Source of the DNA: Leptolyngbya sp. 'hensonii'
GTDB taxonomy: Bacteria > Cyanobacteriota > Cyanobacteriia > GCF-001939115
DNA length: 64,000 bases
NCBI RefSeq assembly: GCF_001939115.1
Contig: NZ_MQTZ01000020.1
Location: 60,861-124,860 of the forward strand
Direction of reading: 5' to 3'
Below the pieces are notes generated by a model. That model searched no databases. It was not told the origin of the DNA and saw only the letters and a list, made by a program, of their open reading frames with translations. The translations under genes and the position numbers were made by a program. Positions within the stretch are counted from its first letter, which is position 1; every line of letters starts with the position of its first letter. Positions 19,180-29,010 of this stretch are shown here, piece by piece.

Positions 19180-19300
19180 GGCTCCTCTGACGCCCCCCTG
19201 TTCCATGAGGAAGCATGGGGTCGAGCCGCTACTTTAGAGCAGTGTCCCCCTGCTTCCTGCCCTAACGAAATAGGTGACGGTTATACCTTGAAAGTGGAGA

Positions 19301-19327
19301 AAGATCAGCATCTTGCTGATCTTTTTT
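19301..19327 (+). terminator. Rho-independent terminator downstream of the second clpC
   Basis: A perfect 10-base stem (AAGATCAGCA and TGCTGATCTT) with a TCT loop runs into a T-run. It lies about 120 bases after the clpC stop. Confidence 0.85.
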
Positions 19328-19438
19328 ATGGCCCTGGGGCGTGATTGGGATTGGACTGCTGCGTCAAACTTTGGCAACTTCGAGAAAATCAGGGATCGGG
19401 CTCGAGTGCATCCCACTTTTGTAGCCCTCTCCCTAAAT

Positions 19439-19503
19439 CCCTCTCCCAGAACGGGAGAGGGACTTTGAATCTGGCTCCCCTTCTCCCTCTTTGGGAGAAG
19501 GGG
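19439..19503. repeat. double-hairpin intergenic repeat (CTCTCCC/GGGAGAG type)
   Basis: Two neighbouring perfect hairpins occur: CCCTCTCCC with GGGAGAGGG (19439-19461) and CCCCTTCTCCC with GGGAGAAGGGG (19477-19503), followed by GCTGGGGGATGAGGG. This kind of dispersed hairpin repeat is common between cyanobacterial genes. The rest of 19180-19792 holds a terminator and the pilin leader, with no gene that I can support. Confidence 0.75.
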
Positions 19504-19792
19504 CTGGGGGATGAGGGCAACCTTGCAAAACTGGGATGCTCTCATCGGGCTCTCTGTAAATTCCAGGTGTTGAATTGCGGTTTTCTCGACTCAGAGGTCT
19601 CAGTATCCGAAGAATTGCGATTGTTCTCTCGTCAGCAGGCTGGCTAAACTGAAGCTCTCACTGGGGTCTTTTGCTTGATAGGGGTGAGCAAGTCTTTGAA
19701 CCTGTTGAGTCCATTCTCTGTTGCTGTCGGGTGCATGAGCAGGTTGTCCCAGTCATCAAAGGTTCATTTCCGTTGTCATTGAATTTGACGTC

Positions 19793-20395
19793 ATGAAAGC
19801 TGAATTTAAGGCTAAGTTTTTGCACCATCTTGCTCAGAAACATGCTCAGAAACATGCTCAGGAAGATGGAGAAAGTAAGGGGTTTACTCTGGTTGAGTTA
19901 TTAGTGGTCATCATCATCATTGGGATTCTATCTGCGATCGCACTGCCTTCTTTCCTCAACCAGGCCAACAAGGCCAAGCAGTCGGAAGCAAAACAAAATG
20001 TCGGTTCGATGAACCGGGCTCAGACGGCTTACATGGCTGAAAATAGTGTTTTTGGCTCAACAGTTCAGGTGCTGGGTTTGGGAATTCAAACTCAGACCGT
20101 CAACTACTACTACACCATTGCGCCAGTGGCCTATGTCGGCGAAGCTTACACGCAGACCGTGAACAGTGCGGCTGCTTCTTTGAAAGGTCCCTTACGGTCC
20201 TATATGGGCGGTGTGGCTTTGGGTACAGTGCAGGAAACCAGTGAAACCACGACCCTCTCTGTTCTGTGTGAGACCAAGCAAGTGGGTAAGCCTGATTCCA
20301 CCAATTTCCCGGCGGTGACCTCCAATTTTATTACGGCTGGCCAGTGTCAGGCAGATCCCAATAGTGGGGCCTACCGGTTGCTGAATGGGAAATAG
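19793..20395 (+). CDS. type IV pilin-like protein (PilA family)
   Basis: The 200-residue protein has a long basic leader of about 29 residues ending in KG, then the pilin N-terminus FTLVELLVVIIIIGILSAIALP with Glu at mature position 5 (quoted in parts: FTLVELL, GILSAIALPSF). Prepilin peptidase would cut between Gly and Phe. The globular domain ends with two cysteines about 50 residues apart (VLCET and GQCQAD), fitting the C-terminal disulfide loop. The leader contains a 12-base tandem repeat that gives AQKHAQKHAQED. A paralogue lies at 60312 with a similar leader and C-terminus. It is likely secreted through the type IV pilus machinery for motility, adhesion or DNA uptake. It is a single gene followed by a strong terminator. 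Confidence 0.93.
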   Translation: MKAEFKAKFLHHLAQKHAQKHAQEDGESKGFTLVELLVVIIIIGILSAIALPSFLNQANKAKQSEAKQNVGSMNRAQTAYMAENSVFGSTVQVLGLGIQTQTVNYYYTIAPVAYVGEAYTQTVNSAAASLKGPLRSYMGGVALGTVQETSETTTLSVLCETKQVGKPDSTNFPAVTSNFITAGQCQADPNSGAYRLLNGK

Positions 20396-20431
20396 GTCAG
20401 CCGTTGATCTGGATGTGTGTGTCTATTTCTA

Positions 20432-20465
20432 ATGGGTCAGGGTGACATCTGACCCATTTTTTTAT
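20432..20465 (+). terminator. Rho-independent terminator of the pilin gene
   Basis: A perfect nine-base stem (ATGGGTCAG and CTGACCCAT) with an eight-base loop is followed by a run of seven or more T. Confidence 0.9.
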
Positions 20466-20650
20466 TCTGAAGAGGTTCAGTAGAAACAGTCAAAATACTG
20501 CAATGTAAGAATAATTGGTTTAAATTAAGCTTTTACAATGGGTTTACGGTGGTTTGAATTCGCATCGAATGTTGGCCACTTTTTCAAACGGCTGACCTGT
20601 TTTGATCATCATGACACGATCGGAAAACTGGATGAGAACAGTTGTTGCCC

Positions 20651-23464
20651 ATGCTTGAGCCTCCGAATTGGGATTTCTCCAAGCAGCATTTTCCAGAAAA
20701 TCTTGTATCAGATGGGTGGGTACAGGCGATTGAAGGACTGACCAGAAATTTGTGCTCAGAACCGACGACGCCACCGGAATATGAACAGGAGGAAACTTCA
20801 CGACGGCAGATTGTTCTGGAGACAACCGAATCAGAGGATTTTGAGGCTTTCCTGCAACTGGTCCTGGACAATCTGCCGCTGTTTATTTTCTGGAAAGATC
20901 GGAATTCTGTCTATTTGGGCTGCAACCAAAGGTTTGCTCACGTCGCAGGGTTTGCCCATCCACGCCATATCTTTGGTAAAACGGACGATGAGATGCCCTG
21001 GCGACCAGAGGAGCGAGAGGCTTTCCTGGCCCTCGATCGGCTGGTGATGGAAACCAACACCCCGCGCTACAACGTGATTGAATCTCAACGGACAGCCGAT
21101 GGGCGGCAAACCTGGTCTGAAACTAGCAAGATTCCCTTACGGGACGCAACTGGTCAGGTGATCGGTATTCTGGGCATTTTTCAAGACATTACGGAACGTA
21201 AGCAGGCGGAGGAATCTCTGCAAGTGGCAGAGGCAAAGTACCGGAGCATTTTTGAGAATGCAGTGGAAGGGATCTTTCAGACGACTGCCGATGGTCAATA
21301 CCTGATTGCTAATCCTATGCTAGCCCGGATTTATGGCTACGAGTCGGTGACAGAATTGGTGGATCGATTAACGGATATCCAGCATCAACTGTACGTAGAC
21401 CCGACCAGACGGGAGACTTTTATGCAACTGATGCGGGACCAGGGTGCGGTTTGGGGCTTTGAATCCCAGGTTTATCGTAAGGATGGCAGCATTATCTGGA
21501 TCTCGGAAAGTGCCCGTGCTTTAAAGGATGAAACTGGGCAATTATTAGGCTACGAGGGAACAGTAGAAGATATCACCGATCGCAAGCAGGTAGAAGCGGA
21601 GCTTCTAAAGCGGGATAACCTGTTGCAGGCGGTGGCTGAGGCCACCAATTATCTTCTGACTGCCGTTGATTTTGGGGTGGCGATTAACAAGACGCTAGAA
21701 ACTTTAGGGCAGGCAGCAGATGTCGATCGGGTCTATATCTACGAAAACCATCTTCATCCCGAAACGACGGAACTGGCTATGAGTATGCGGTTCGAGTGGA
21801 CGAGGCCGGGAATTGAACCCAGCATCACCCAGTCCCACTGGCAGAACCGTCCCTACAGTACCTTTCAGCAGATGCGCTGGTATGAAACGCTGGCGGCGGG
21901 TCAGTCTGTCCATGGGTTGACCCAGGATTTCCCCCCCGTTGAGCGGGAGATCTTGGATCGCGATCAGATTCGTTCGATTCTCCTGGTCCCAATTCTGGTG
22001 GATGACCAGTTTTGGGGATATATCGGGTTTGATGATTGTCGATCGGAACGACGATGGTTTAAGAGCGAGGAATCCATTCTGGTGGCCATGGCGATCAGTA
22101 TTGGGGGCGTGTTGAAGCGGGAGCAGGCTGAGACCACAATTCGCTACCAGGCTTTCCATGATTTGCTCACAGGGCTACCCAATCGGGCTCAATTTAATAC
22201 ACACCTGCCCGCTTCTCTCCTGGGGGCTCAACAAACGGGGCAGATGCTGGCCGTGATGTTTCTGGATCTGGATCATTTCAAAACCATCAACGATACCTTG
22301 GGCCATGCGATCGGAGACAAGTTGCTGCAAGTCGTGGCCAGTCGTCTGGCGGCCTGCCTGCGGGAAGGGGATGTGATTTCCCGTTGGGGGGGGGATGAGT
22401 TTACCCTGCTCCTGCCTCGAATTGTTCATCCAGAGGATGCCACGAAAATTGCCCAGCGGATTTTGGAGGCGCTGAAGCCTCCCTTTCAGATTGAAGCTCA
22501 GGAACTCTATATCAGTAGCAGTATTGGCATTGCCCTCTATCCAACCGATGGTGAGGATGTTCAAACTCTATTGCGCAATGCGGATGCTGCTTTGTACTGC
22601 GCCAAGGAACAGGGTCGCAACAATTACCAATTTTATACGCCCGTTTTGACGACGAGGGCGTCTGAGTTGCTCAACCTGGAGAGTCGATTGCATCAAGCTC
22701 TGGAATTGGGTGAGTTTATCCTCCATTACCAACCTCAGATCAACCTGAAAACGGGCAAAGTCAGTCGGATGGAGGCATTGGTACGCTGGCAACATCCGGA
22801 ATTAGGTCTGATTCCGCCAAAACGCTTTATTCCCCTGGCAGAAGATAGCGGTTTGATTGTGGCGATCGATGAATGGGTGTTGGAAACAGCCTGTCAGCAG
22901 ATCCGGATCTGGCAACAGAGTGGACTGTCTGAATTGCGGATGGCGGTTAACCTGTCTGCCCGCCATTTTCAACGCCCTGGTCTGGTGTCTTGCATTCAGC
23001 GCATCTTACAGGAGACTCAACTGAAACCAGCGCACTTGGAACTAGAGATGACGGAAACTACGGTCATGCAGAATGTAGAGGTTACGATCGAAACCTTGCA
23101 TCAACTGCATAGCCTGGGGATTCACATCTCCCTGGATGACTTTGGAGCCGGTTATTCTTCCCTCGGATATTTGAAAAAGTTTCCCCTGCATACCCTGAAA
23201 ATCGATCGGTCTTTTATCTGCGATCTCAAGGCTAATTCTCAGGATTTTGCCATTATCAGTGCCATTATTACCCTGGCCCAGGGGCTGGGTCTGGATGTGG
23301 TCGCTGAAGGTGTAGAGACACCAGACCAATTGGAATTGCTGCGGGTTCTGAATTGTAAGGAAGTTCAGGGGTACCTGATCAGTCCCCCATTGTCTTTGAC
23401 AGAGGCTACCCTGTTCCTCCACCACTATGATCAATCCTGGATTTATCAGGACCATACCTGTTAG
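20651..23464 (+). CDS. PAS-PAS-GAF-GGDEF-EAL c-di-GMP signalling protein
   Basis: The protein of about 937 residues has two PAS/PAC units (about 60-190 and 195-320), each ending in an ITERK- or ITDRK-like linker, a GAF domain (about 335-490), a GGDEF domain with an intact GGDEF site and an REGD inhibitory site five residues before it, and an EAL domain with MEALVRW and DDFGAGYSS. Both cyclase and phosphodiesterase motifs look complete, so it could make or degrade c-di-GMP according to its sensors. No membrane segment is visible. An in-frame TTG lies at 20642, but I prefer the ATG at 20651. It follows a pilin gene, and c-di-GMP often controls pili, but the terminator between them makes separate transcription likely. 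Confidence 0.95.
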   Translation: MLEPPNWDFSKQHFPENLVSDGWVQAIEGLTRNLCSEPTTPPEYEQEETSRRQIVLETTESEDFEAFLQLVLDNLPLFIFWKDRNSVYLGCNQRFAHVAGFAHPRHIFGKTDDEMPWRPEEREAFLALDRLVMETNTPRYNVIESQRTADGRQTWSETSKIPLRDATGQVIGILGIFQDITERKQAEESLQVAEAKYRSIFENAVEGIFQTTADGQYLIANPMLARIYGYESVTELVDRLTDIQHQLYVDPTRRETFMQLMRDQGAVWGFESQVYRKDGSIIWISESARALKDETGQLLGYEGTVEDITDRKQVEAELLKRDNLLQAVAEATNYLLTAVDFGVAINKTLETLGQAADVDRVYIYENHLHPETTELAMSMRFEWTRPGIEPSITQSHWQNRPYSTFQQMRWYETLAAGQSVHGLTQDFPPVEREILDRDQIRSILLVPILVDDQFWGYIGFDDCRSERRWFKSEESILVAMAISIGGVLKREQAETTIRYQAFHDLLTGLPNRAQFNTHLPASLLGAQQTGQMLAVMFLDLDHFKTINDTLGHAIGDKLLQVVASRLAACLREGDVISRWGGDEFTLLLPRIVHPEDATKIAQRILEALKPPFQIEAQELYISSSIGIALYPTDGEDVQTLLRNADAALYCAKEQGRNNYQFYTPVLTTRASELLNLESRLHQALELGEFILHYQPQINLKTGKVSRMEALVRWQHPELGLIPPKRFIPLAEDSGLIVAIDEWVLETACQQIRIWQQSGLSELRMAVNLSARHFQRPGLVSCIQRILQETQLKPAHLELEMTETTVMQNVEVTIETLHQLHSLGIHISLDDFGAGYSSLGYLKKFPLHTLKIDRSFICDLKANSQDFAIISAIITLAQGLGLDVVAEGVETPDQLELLRVLNCKEVQGYLISPPLSLTEATLFLHHYDQSWIYQDHTC

Positions 23465-23497
23465 AGACGGAGTATGCTCCACCTCTAACAGGTATGG
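23452..23497. terminator. convergent hairpin between the GGDEF-EAL gene and pheS
   Basis: A perfect 15-base inverted repeat (CCATACCTGTTAGAG and its complement) with a 16-base loop lies between the converging genes. The TAG stop of the GGDEF-EAL gene is inside the left arm. There is no T-run on either side, so it may act in both directions or stabilise the mRNA ends. Confidence 0.65.
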
Positions 23498-23498
23498 G

Positions 23499-24503
23499 CT
23501 AAAACTGTCTCAGGAAGCGCAGGTCGCTGGCATACAGGCGACGAATGTCATCAATTTGGTGCAGTACCATGGCAAAGCGCTCGGCACCAAACCCGGCAGC
23601 AAAGCCGGTGTACACTTCGGGATCGTAACCGACTGCCTTCAGGACATTCGGGTCTACCATACCGCAGCCCATGACTTCTAACCAGCGGCCTCGCCACTGC
23701 ACGTCCACTTCGGCGGAGGGTTCTGTGAAAGGAAAGTAGCTGGCCCGAAAACGAACCGGCAGATCATCCCCAAACATCTCCTGCAGGAAGACTTTGATCG
23801 TGCCTTTCAGATCAGTGAAGGTTAGCCCCTCGTCGATCGCCAGAATCTCCACCTGATGAAACACGGCAGCATGGGTAGCATCCACCGTATCCCGCCGATA
23901 GCACCGGCCTGGAGACACAATCCGAATCGGAGGTTCATTTTCACTCATGTACCGGATCTGCACCGACGAGGTATGGGTGCGGAGCAGGTTGCCATCGGGC
24001 AGGTAGAAGGTGTCCTGCATATCACGAGCTGGATGGTCAGCGGGAGTATTCAGGGCTTCGAAGTTGTAGTAGTCGGTCTCCATTTCCGGACCCTGGGCAA
24101 CGGTGTAGCCCAACCCGACAAAAATATCGATCACCCGATCGATCACGCCACTGATGGGATGGACCCGCCCCTGGGGACGATAGACACCAGGCAACGTCAC
24201 ATCCAGGGTTTCGGCCTCCAGTTGGGCCTGGATCTGGGCCGCCTGTAGGGCTGCTTTTTTACTGTCCAGGGCTGACTGAATGGCATCCTTCACCTCATTG
24301 GTCAGGGCTCCAATCAGCGGGCGTTCTTCCGGCGGGAGCTTGCCCATTGCCCCCAACAGTTGGGAGAGTTGCCCCTTCTTGCCCAGGAATTTAATCCGAA
24401 ATTGCTCCAGCTCATCCAGGGTTTGAGCTGCAGCTACTTCCCCTTCAGCATCCCGGCGCAGGGCTTCCAGTTGATCGTTCAGGCTTTCAGGCGGATTCGT
24501 CAT
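23499..24503 (-). CDS. pheS: phenylalanine--tRNA ligase alpha subunit
   Basis: The 334-residue protein has the PheS coiled-coil N-terminus (about 1-95) and the class II catalytic core, with the motif 2 region [12 protein letters not shown], then [13 protein letters not shown], and motif 3 near the C-terminus ([12 protein letters not shown]). It charges tRNA-Phe together with PheT, which is not in the window, so the two genes are apart here, as is usual in cyanobacteria. The start ATG at 24503 matches the family start. It diverges from surE. Confidence 0.97.
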   Translation of the reverse strand: MTNPPESLNDQLEALRRDAEGEVAAAQTLDELEQFRIKFLGKKGQLSQLLGAMGKLPPEERPLIGALTNEVKDAIQSALDSKKAALQAAQIQAQLEAETLDVTLPGVYRPQGRVHPISGVIDRVIDIFVGLGYTVAQGPEMETDYYNFEALNTPADHPARDMQDTFYLPDGNLLRTHTSSVQIRYMSENEPPIRIVSPGRCYRRDTVDATHAAVFHQVEILAIDEGLTFTDLKGTIKVFLQEMFGDDLPVRFRASYFPFTEPSAEVDVQWRGRWLEVMGCGMVDPNVLKAVGYDPEVYTGFAAGFGAERFAMVLHQIDDIRRLYASDLRFLRQF

Positions 24504-24603
24504 GCCAATACTCTATTACAGCCATTTCCAATTATAAGTGTGGTTCATGACCGTTAGATGTAAGGCAGAATGGGAGTCGTCCTTCCGATCGATGACAATG
24601 GCG

Positions 24604-25413
24604 ATGAAACTTCTAGTCAGCAACGATGATGGTATTTTTGCCCAGGGCATCCGGAGTTTGGCCAATATCTTCGCTGAAGCCGGTCACAATGTGACGGTGG
24701 TTTGCCCGGATCAGGAGCGATCTGCTACGGGACATGGCCTGACCCTACATCAGCCGATTCGGGCTGAGAAAATGGAAGGGATTTTTCATCCCTCGGTGAC
24801 GGCCTGGGCCTGTTCTGGGACTCCTGCTGATTGTGTGAAGCTGGCGCTCTGGGCACTGTTGGAGGGTCCTCCAGATTTTGTCCTATCGGGGATTAACCAT
24901 GGCTCTAATCTGGGGACAGATGTGTTGTACTCAGGAACGGTCTCAGCCGCAATGGAGGGTACGATCGAGGGGATTCCCAGCGTTGCATTTAGCCAGACCA
25001 GCTACACCTCCAGGGAATTTCAGACTGCTGCGGCCTTTGCCAAGATGTTACTGGAACAGATGGCGGCCCAGCCTTTGCCAGAGCCCGTCCTGCTCAATGT
25101 CAACATTCCGGCGGTCAAGCCGGAGGAGATTACCGGGGTAGCCATGACTCGCCAGGGGATTCGCCGCTATCTGGATATTTTTGAGAAGCGGGTTGATCCA
25201 AGGGGTAAGACGTACTACTGGCTGGCGGGGGAACTGCTGGAAGAGGTGGCGGAGGAGTCTGACCTGGATTGGGTCAACCAAATTCCCACAGATGTTGAGG
25301 CGATTCGCAAGAACCTGATTACCATTACGCCTTTGCAATATAATCTGACCTCTAACCTGGTTCTGGAACACCTGCAAAAATGGCAGTTTGATGTTTCGAT
25401 GTCTAAAAGTTGA
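24604..25413 (+). CDS. surE: 5'/3'-nucleotidase SurE
   Basis: The 269-residue protein begins [15 protein letters not shown], with the metal-binding DD pair of the SurE phosphatase family, and has [10 protein letters not shown] and the later GT-S stretch ([11 protein letters not shown]). It removes phosphate from nucleoside monophosphates and possibly polyphosphate. The frame is open further upstream to 24538, but family alignments begin at the codons for MKLLVSND, so I choose 24604. ATG codons at 24592 and 24598 are alternatives. It is divergent from pheS, with about 100 bases between. Confidence 0.95.
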   Translation: MKLLVSNDDGIFAQGIRSLANIFAEAGHNVTVVCPDQERSATGHGLTLHQPIRAEKMEGIFHPSVTAWACSGTPADCVKLALWALLEGPPDFVLSGINHGSNLGTDVLYSGTVSAAMEGTIEGIPSVAFSQTSYTSREFQTAAAFAKMLLEQMAAQPLPEPVLLNVNIPAVKPEEITGVAMTRQGIRRYLDIFEKRVDPRGKTYYWLAGELLEEVAEESDLDWVNQIPTDVEAIRKNLITITPLQYNLTSNLVLEHLQKWQFDVSMSKS

Positions 25414-25581
25414 GAACTTTCTCGATAAAATGACCCAAAAATCTGCAATGGGGTCTCATTTCTCACAGAATTAATATAGATTTTGACAAATTTACTTTTT
25501 GTGATTTTCAAAAAGTTTCAATAGCAATTCTTCTCTCTTTTTGAAATTTAAATTGAATTCTTAACTTTTCTCAGGGAGGGC

Positions 25582-25620
25582 TGTGAGATTAATCACGGAG
25601 AGGCTGTGAGATTAATCACG
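25582..25620. promoter_or_regulatory. two tandem CRP-like sites
   Basis: Two 23-base direct repeats (25581-25603 and 25604-25626, one mismatch) each contain TGTGA-N6-TCACG. This differs by one base from the TGTGA-N6-TCACA site of CRP-type regulators such as SyCRP1. The spacing of 23 bases puts both on nearly the same face of the helix. The nearest downstream gene start is the MBL hydrolase at 26108. Confidence 0.5.
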
Positions 25621-25786
25621 GAGAAGTCTGGAATTCCACAATCCTGAGATGCTAGAACATAATTAATGCTGGAGATTAGTTGAAAAAATCTGGCTAAAGT
25701 GTGTTCTAGAATGTACTTTTAACACTGACAACTTGCTTTAAAGAGAGTAGACAATAGAGAGTAGATAATAGAAGGATAGAAGCTGG

Positions 25787-25919
25787 TTGACTGACAAAAC
25801 TCCTGAAACCCCTGAAATCTCGTAGGTTGGGTTAAGGTGCAAAACCCAACACAAAAGCCTTGACAAGGTTTGGTGGAGCAGAGCGAAACCCAACCTACAG
25901 AAAAAGTTTTGTCAGTCAA
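25787..25919. mobile_element. MITE-like nested palindrome
   Basis: The outer ends are a perfect 15-base inverted repeat (TTGACTGACAAAACT at 25787-25801, complement at 25905-25919). Inside is a perfect 12-base inverted repeat (GTAGGTTGGGTT at 25822, complement ending 25898), with further AACCCAAC blocks. The element is 133 bases long and codes for nothing. Inner GTAGGTTGGGTT-type palindromes are frequent in cyanobacteria. I see no target-site duplication. Apart from this and the tandem repeats at 25581 and 25743, bases 25414-26107 are A/T-rich and empty. Confidence 0.65.
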
Positions 25920-26107
25920 TCAGGATAGAGGACAGCAAGATGAAGGGGAAGTCTCTTTCGGGTGATTTACCTCTGTGCTGACCTGGTTTATGCTCTGGTA
26001 AATGGGTTGCAAGACGAAATATCTTCCTGCTGGATGATTGCAGTCGGGGTGCGGGTTAGAAATGGCAGGAGTTGCTCTTGAGGTTTGGCTGATTTTCAGG
26101 AAAACTC

Positions 26108-27013
26108 ATGTCTAGTATAGAAAACCAGTTCACTGTGCGCCTTTGGGGAGTTAGAGGGAGTATTGCCTGTCCCGGAGCCGAGACAGTTCGATACGGGGGG
26201 AACACCCCCTGTATTGAAATGCGGGTTGGGGGGCAGGTTCTGATTTTTGATGGGGGAACTGGTTTACGAGTTTTGGGCCAATCCCTTTTGAGTGAAATGC
26301 CTCTGGAAGGGCATCTGTTCTTTACCCACACCCACTGGGACCATATTCAGGGCTTTCCCTTCTTTGTGCCTGCTTTTGTTAAAGGGAATTGTTTCCACAT
26401 TTATGGGGCTCCTTCACCCAATGGGATGACGATCGAACAGCGGCTGATTAACCAGATGTTGGATCCAAACTTCCCGGTGCCGCTGCAAATTATGGGATCT
26501 GATCTGAGGTTTAACGATATTCAGATTGGGCAGCAGATCTATCTGGGTGACATTACGATCGAGACTGCTTTGCTCAACCATCCGGGGCAGGCCACGGGCT
26601 ACCGGGTAAATTGGCGGGGTTGTTCGGCGGTCTATGCGACCGATACGGAGCATCTTCTGGATCAACTGGATGAAAATCTGCTCCGTCTGGCGCAAGATGC
26701 GGATGTGATGATCTACGATGCTACGTATACGGATGAGGAATATCATTCCACCACAGCCAGCAAGATTGGGTGGGGGCATTCCACCTGGCAGGAAGCCATT
26801 AAGATGGCTGAAGCAGCTCGTGTGAAGCAGTTGGTGATTTTTCACCATGACCCGCTGCATAACGATGATTTTCTCGATCGGATTGCCTTTCAAGCCAGAG
26901 AACGCTTTCCTCAAGCTGTGATGGCCCGAGAGGGGATGGTTCTGCAGTTGATTGAAGAATCCGCTTTAGAGGTGGATTCTGGCGTAGCACCGGAATTGAA
27001 GATTTCTGTCTGA
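26108..27013 (+). CDS. MBL-fold metallo-hydrolase
   Basis: The 301-residue protein starts with VRLWGVRGSIACPG and holds the metal motif HTHWDH (His74, His76, Asp78, His79), with later ligands in LNHPGQATGYR, ATDTEH and IFHHDP. The beginning (RGS--PG, YGGNTPC) is typical of the PhnP/RNase Z-like beta-lactamase subfamily that in bacteria often occurs with cyclic-nucleotide or phosphodiester substrates. Substrate not known. It is a single gene with a long upstream region carrying CRP-like sites and a palindromic element. Confidence 0.9.
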   Translation: MSSIENQFTVRLWGVRGSIACPGAETVRYGGNTPCIEMRVGGQVLIFDGGTGLRVLGQSLLSEMPLEGHLFFTHTHWDHIQGFPFFVPAFVKGNCFHIYGAPSPNGMTIEQRLINQMLDPNFPVPLQIMGSDLRFNDIQIGQQIYLGDITIETALLNHPGQATGYRVNWRGCSAVYATDTEHLLDQLDENLLRLAQDADVMIYDATYTDEEYHSTTASKIGWGHSTWQEAIKMAEAARVKQLVIFHHDPLHNDDFLDRIAFQARERFPQAVMAREGMVLQLIEESALEVDSGVAPELKISV

Positions 27014-27111
27014 AGGGTCCATAACCCAACTTTTGCTGTTCAGATCTCCGACTTCTTGACGAAATCGAAGATCTGATTCCCAGATGATTAGGGTCTAACC
27101 CATTAGAGCTG

Positions 27112-28086
27112 TTAATCGGGAGAGAGTCCCTTCGTGGCCAACCACTCCCGATTAAACAAACGAGATTGGTAGCGGGCTCCCCCGTCACATAAAACGGTGA
27201 CGATCGTGTGACCCGGTCCGAGCTGTTTGGCGACCTGGACTGCTGCTGCCACATTGATGCCTACAGACCCGCCCATAAATAGGCCATCCCGACGGAGGAG
27301 TTGATAGACTACCCGAAGGCAATCCGGATCTTCAACCCGAACCGCATCATCCACCGGTGCTCCCTGTAAGTTGCTCGTGACCCGACTGGTGCCGATGCCT
27401 TCGGTGATGGAATTGCCTTCGACCTTAATTTCGCCGGTCTTGAAATAGTTGTAGAGGCCACTTCCCATCGGATCTGCCAGAACGCACCGAACAGTCGGAT
27501 TTTTCTCCTTCAGGTACAGGGCGACCCCTGCGTAGGTTCCGCCTGTACCTGTGGCGGCGACCCAGGCATCAATCCGGCCTTCGGTTTGCTGCCAGATTTC
27601 AGGACCCGTCGTTTCGTAATGGGCCTGCCGATTGGCCAGGTTATCAAATTGATTGGCCCAGACAGCATTCTCCATTTCCTCCGCCACCCGACCAGACAGG
27701 CGGACGTAGTTGTTGGGGTCTTTATAGGGGACGGCAGGAACCGGGCGAACTTCTGCCCCCAGAGTTCTCAGCGCTTCCATCTTTTCCTGAGATTGGGTTT
27801 CTGGGATGATGATCAGGCATTTGTAACCTTTGGCATTGCAAATGTGGGCCAGCCCAATTCCGGTGTTACCGGCAGTGCCTTCCACCACCGTTCCTCCAGG
27901 CTTCAGCAGGCCCCGTGCTTCGGCATCCTGGATGATGTAGAGGGCGGCCCGGTCTTTGACGGAACCGCCAGGGTTCAAAAATTCTGCCTTACCCAGAATC
28001 TCGCAGCCTGTTTCCTCGCTGAAACTGTTTAACCGTATCAGGGGAGTGTTTCCGATCGTCCCCACAAACCCGTTTTTGATCTCCAT
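27112..28086 (-). CDS. cysK: cysteine synthase A (O-acetylserine sulfhydrylase)
   Basis: The 324-residue PLP enzyme shows the Schiff-base lysine Lys44 in PGGSVKDRAAL, the phosphate/substrate loop EGTAGNTGIGLA and the glycine loop ATGTGGTYAG. It makes cysteine from O-acetylserine and sulfide. The extended SVKDRAALYII-type sequence is that of the CysK/SrpG branch found in cyanobacteria. Cystathionine beta-synthase is an alternative that lacks support because no extra domain follows. The peroxiredoxin gene lies next to it on the same strand, but is probably a separate unit because a terminator stands between them. Confidence 0.93.
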   Translation of the reverse strand: MEIKNGFVGTIGNTPLIRLNSFSEETGCEILGKAEFLNPGGSVKDRAALYIIQDAEARGLLKPGGTVVEGTAGNTGIGLAHICNAKGYKCLIIIPETQSQEKMEALRTLGAEVRPVPAVPYKDPNNYVRLSGRVAEEMENAVWANQFDNLANRQAHYETTGPEIWQQTEGRIDAWVAATGTGGTYAGVALYLKEKNPTVRCVLADPMGSGLYNYFKTGEIKVEGNSITEGIGTSRVTSNLQGAPVDDAVRVEDPDCLRVVYQLLRRDGLFMGGSVGINVAAAVQVAKQLGPGHTIVTVLCDGGARYQSRLFNREWLATKGLSPD

Positions 28087-28177
28087 ACTGGCGTTCTATG
28101 TGAATCCCTCTTCCATCCTATGCGGAAAGGTTCTCCCTACAACATCTGCTCCTGGATCTCCAGGTTCAGACTGGAGC

Positions 28178-28213
28178 AAAAATTGTCGGACCATTGCATC
28201 CAATGGTCCGACA
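28178..28213 (-). terminator. Rho-independent terminator of the peroxiredoxin gene
   Basis: A perfect 13-base stem (TGTCGGACCATTG and its complement) with a four-base loop is followed, reading the minus strand, by ATTTTTG. It lies 26 bases after the peroxiredoxin stop and upstream of cysK. Confidence 0.88.
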
Positions 28214-28238
28214 GGGGATTGAAGGGTATCCGTGATCC

Positions 28239-28877
28239 TTATTTGTTGGGTTGGGGCGTCATCCGCAGGTAAGGCTTGACGACGGTGTAGCCCTTGGGAA
28301 ACTTCTCCTTCAGGACTTCCGGATCCTGCAGAGATGGAACGATGACACAGTCCCCCCCATCCTTCCAATTGGCCGGTGTGGCCACACTGTAGTTGTCCGT
28401 CAATTGCAGAGAATCAATCACCCGGAGCAACTCATCAAAGTTCCGTCCGGTGCTGGCTGGATAGGTGAAGGTCAGGCGCAGCTTTTTCTTAGGGTCGATG
28501 ATAAACACAGAACGGACGGTCAGGGTATCGTTGGCGTTGGGATGGATCATGTCGTAGAGGTCAGAAACCTTACGATCGGGATCGGCCAGAATTGGGTAGT
28601 TGAGTTTGGCATTCTGGGTTTCTTCAATGTCCCCCACCCAACCTTTGTGGGAAGCCACATCATCCACACTGAGGGCCAGAACTTTGACATTGCGCTGGTC
28701 GAACTCTGGCTTCAGGCGAGCCACTTCGCCCAGTTCTGTGGTGCAAACGGGAGTGAAATCCTTAGGATGGGAGAATAAAACCACCCAACTATCACCAGCC
28801 CAATCATAGAAGTGGAGTTCACCGTCTGTGGAGGCTTGAGTAAAATCTGGTACGGTGTCACCGAGTCGAAGAGCCAT
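28239..28877 (-). CDS. 1-Cys peroxiredoxin (Prx6 type)
   Basis: The 212-residue protein has the peroxidatic Cys45 in FTPVCTTELG, the Prx6-type spacing KDFTPVCTTE, and the extended C-terminal arm with GGDCVIVPS and PYLRMTPQPNK. It reduces hydrogen peroxide and organic peroxides without a second resolving cysteine of its own. The frame is open upstream to 28907, but the family starts at MALRLGDTVPDF, so I choose the ATG at 28877. It is a single gene ending in a good terminator. Confidence 0.94.
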   Translation of the reverse strand: MALRLGDTVPDFTQASTDGELHFYDWAGDSWVVLFSHPKDFTPVCTTELGEVARLKPEFDQRNVKVLALSVDDVASHKGWVGDIEETQNAKLNYPILADPDRKVSDLYDMIHPNANDTLTVRSVFIIDPKKKLRLTFTYPASTGRNFDELLRVIDSLQLTDNYSVATPANWKDGGDCVIVPSLQDPEVLKEKFPKGYTVVKPYLRMTPQPNK

Positions 28878-29010
28878 ATCCAAATATCCTATGCGTAATG
28901 AAAACACAAGCTGGTCCTTCCAATCATGCCATAACTCCGGTTTTCCGCTCGGAGTACGGCTGTTTTTGTAATTTTATTTTAAGCTTTAGCGCAAGATGTT
29001 AATGGAGGGG

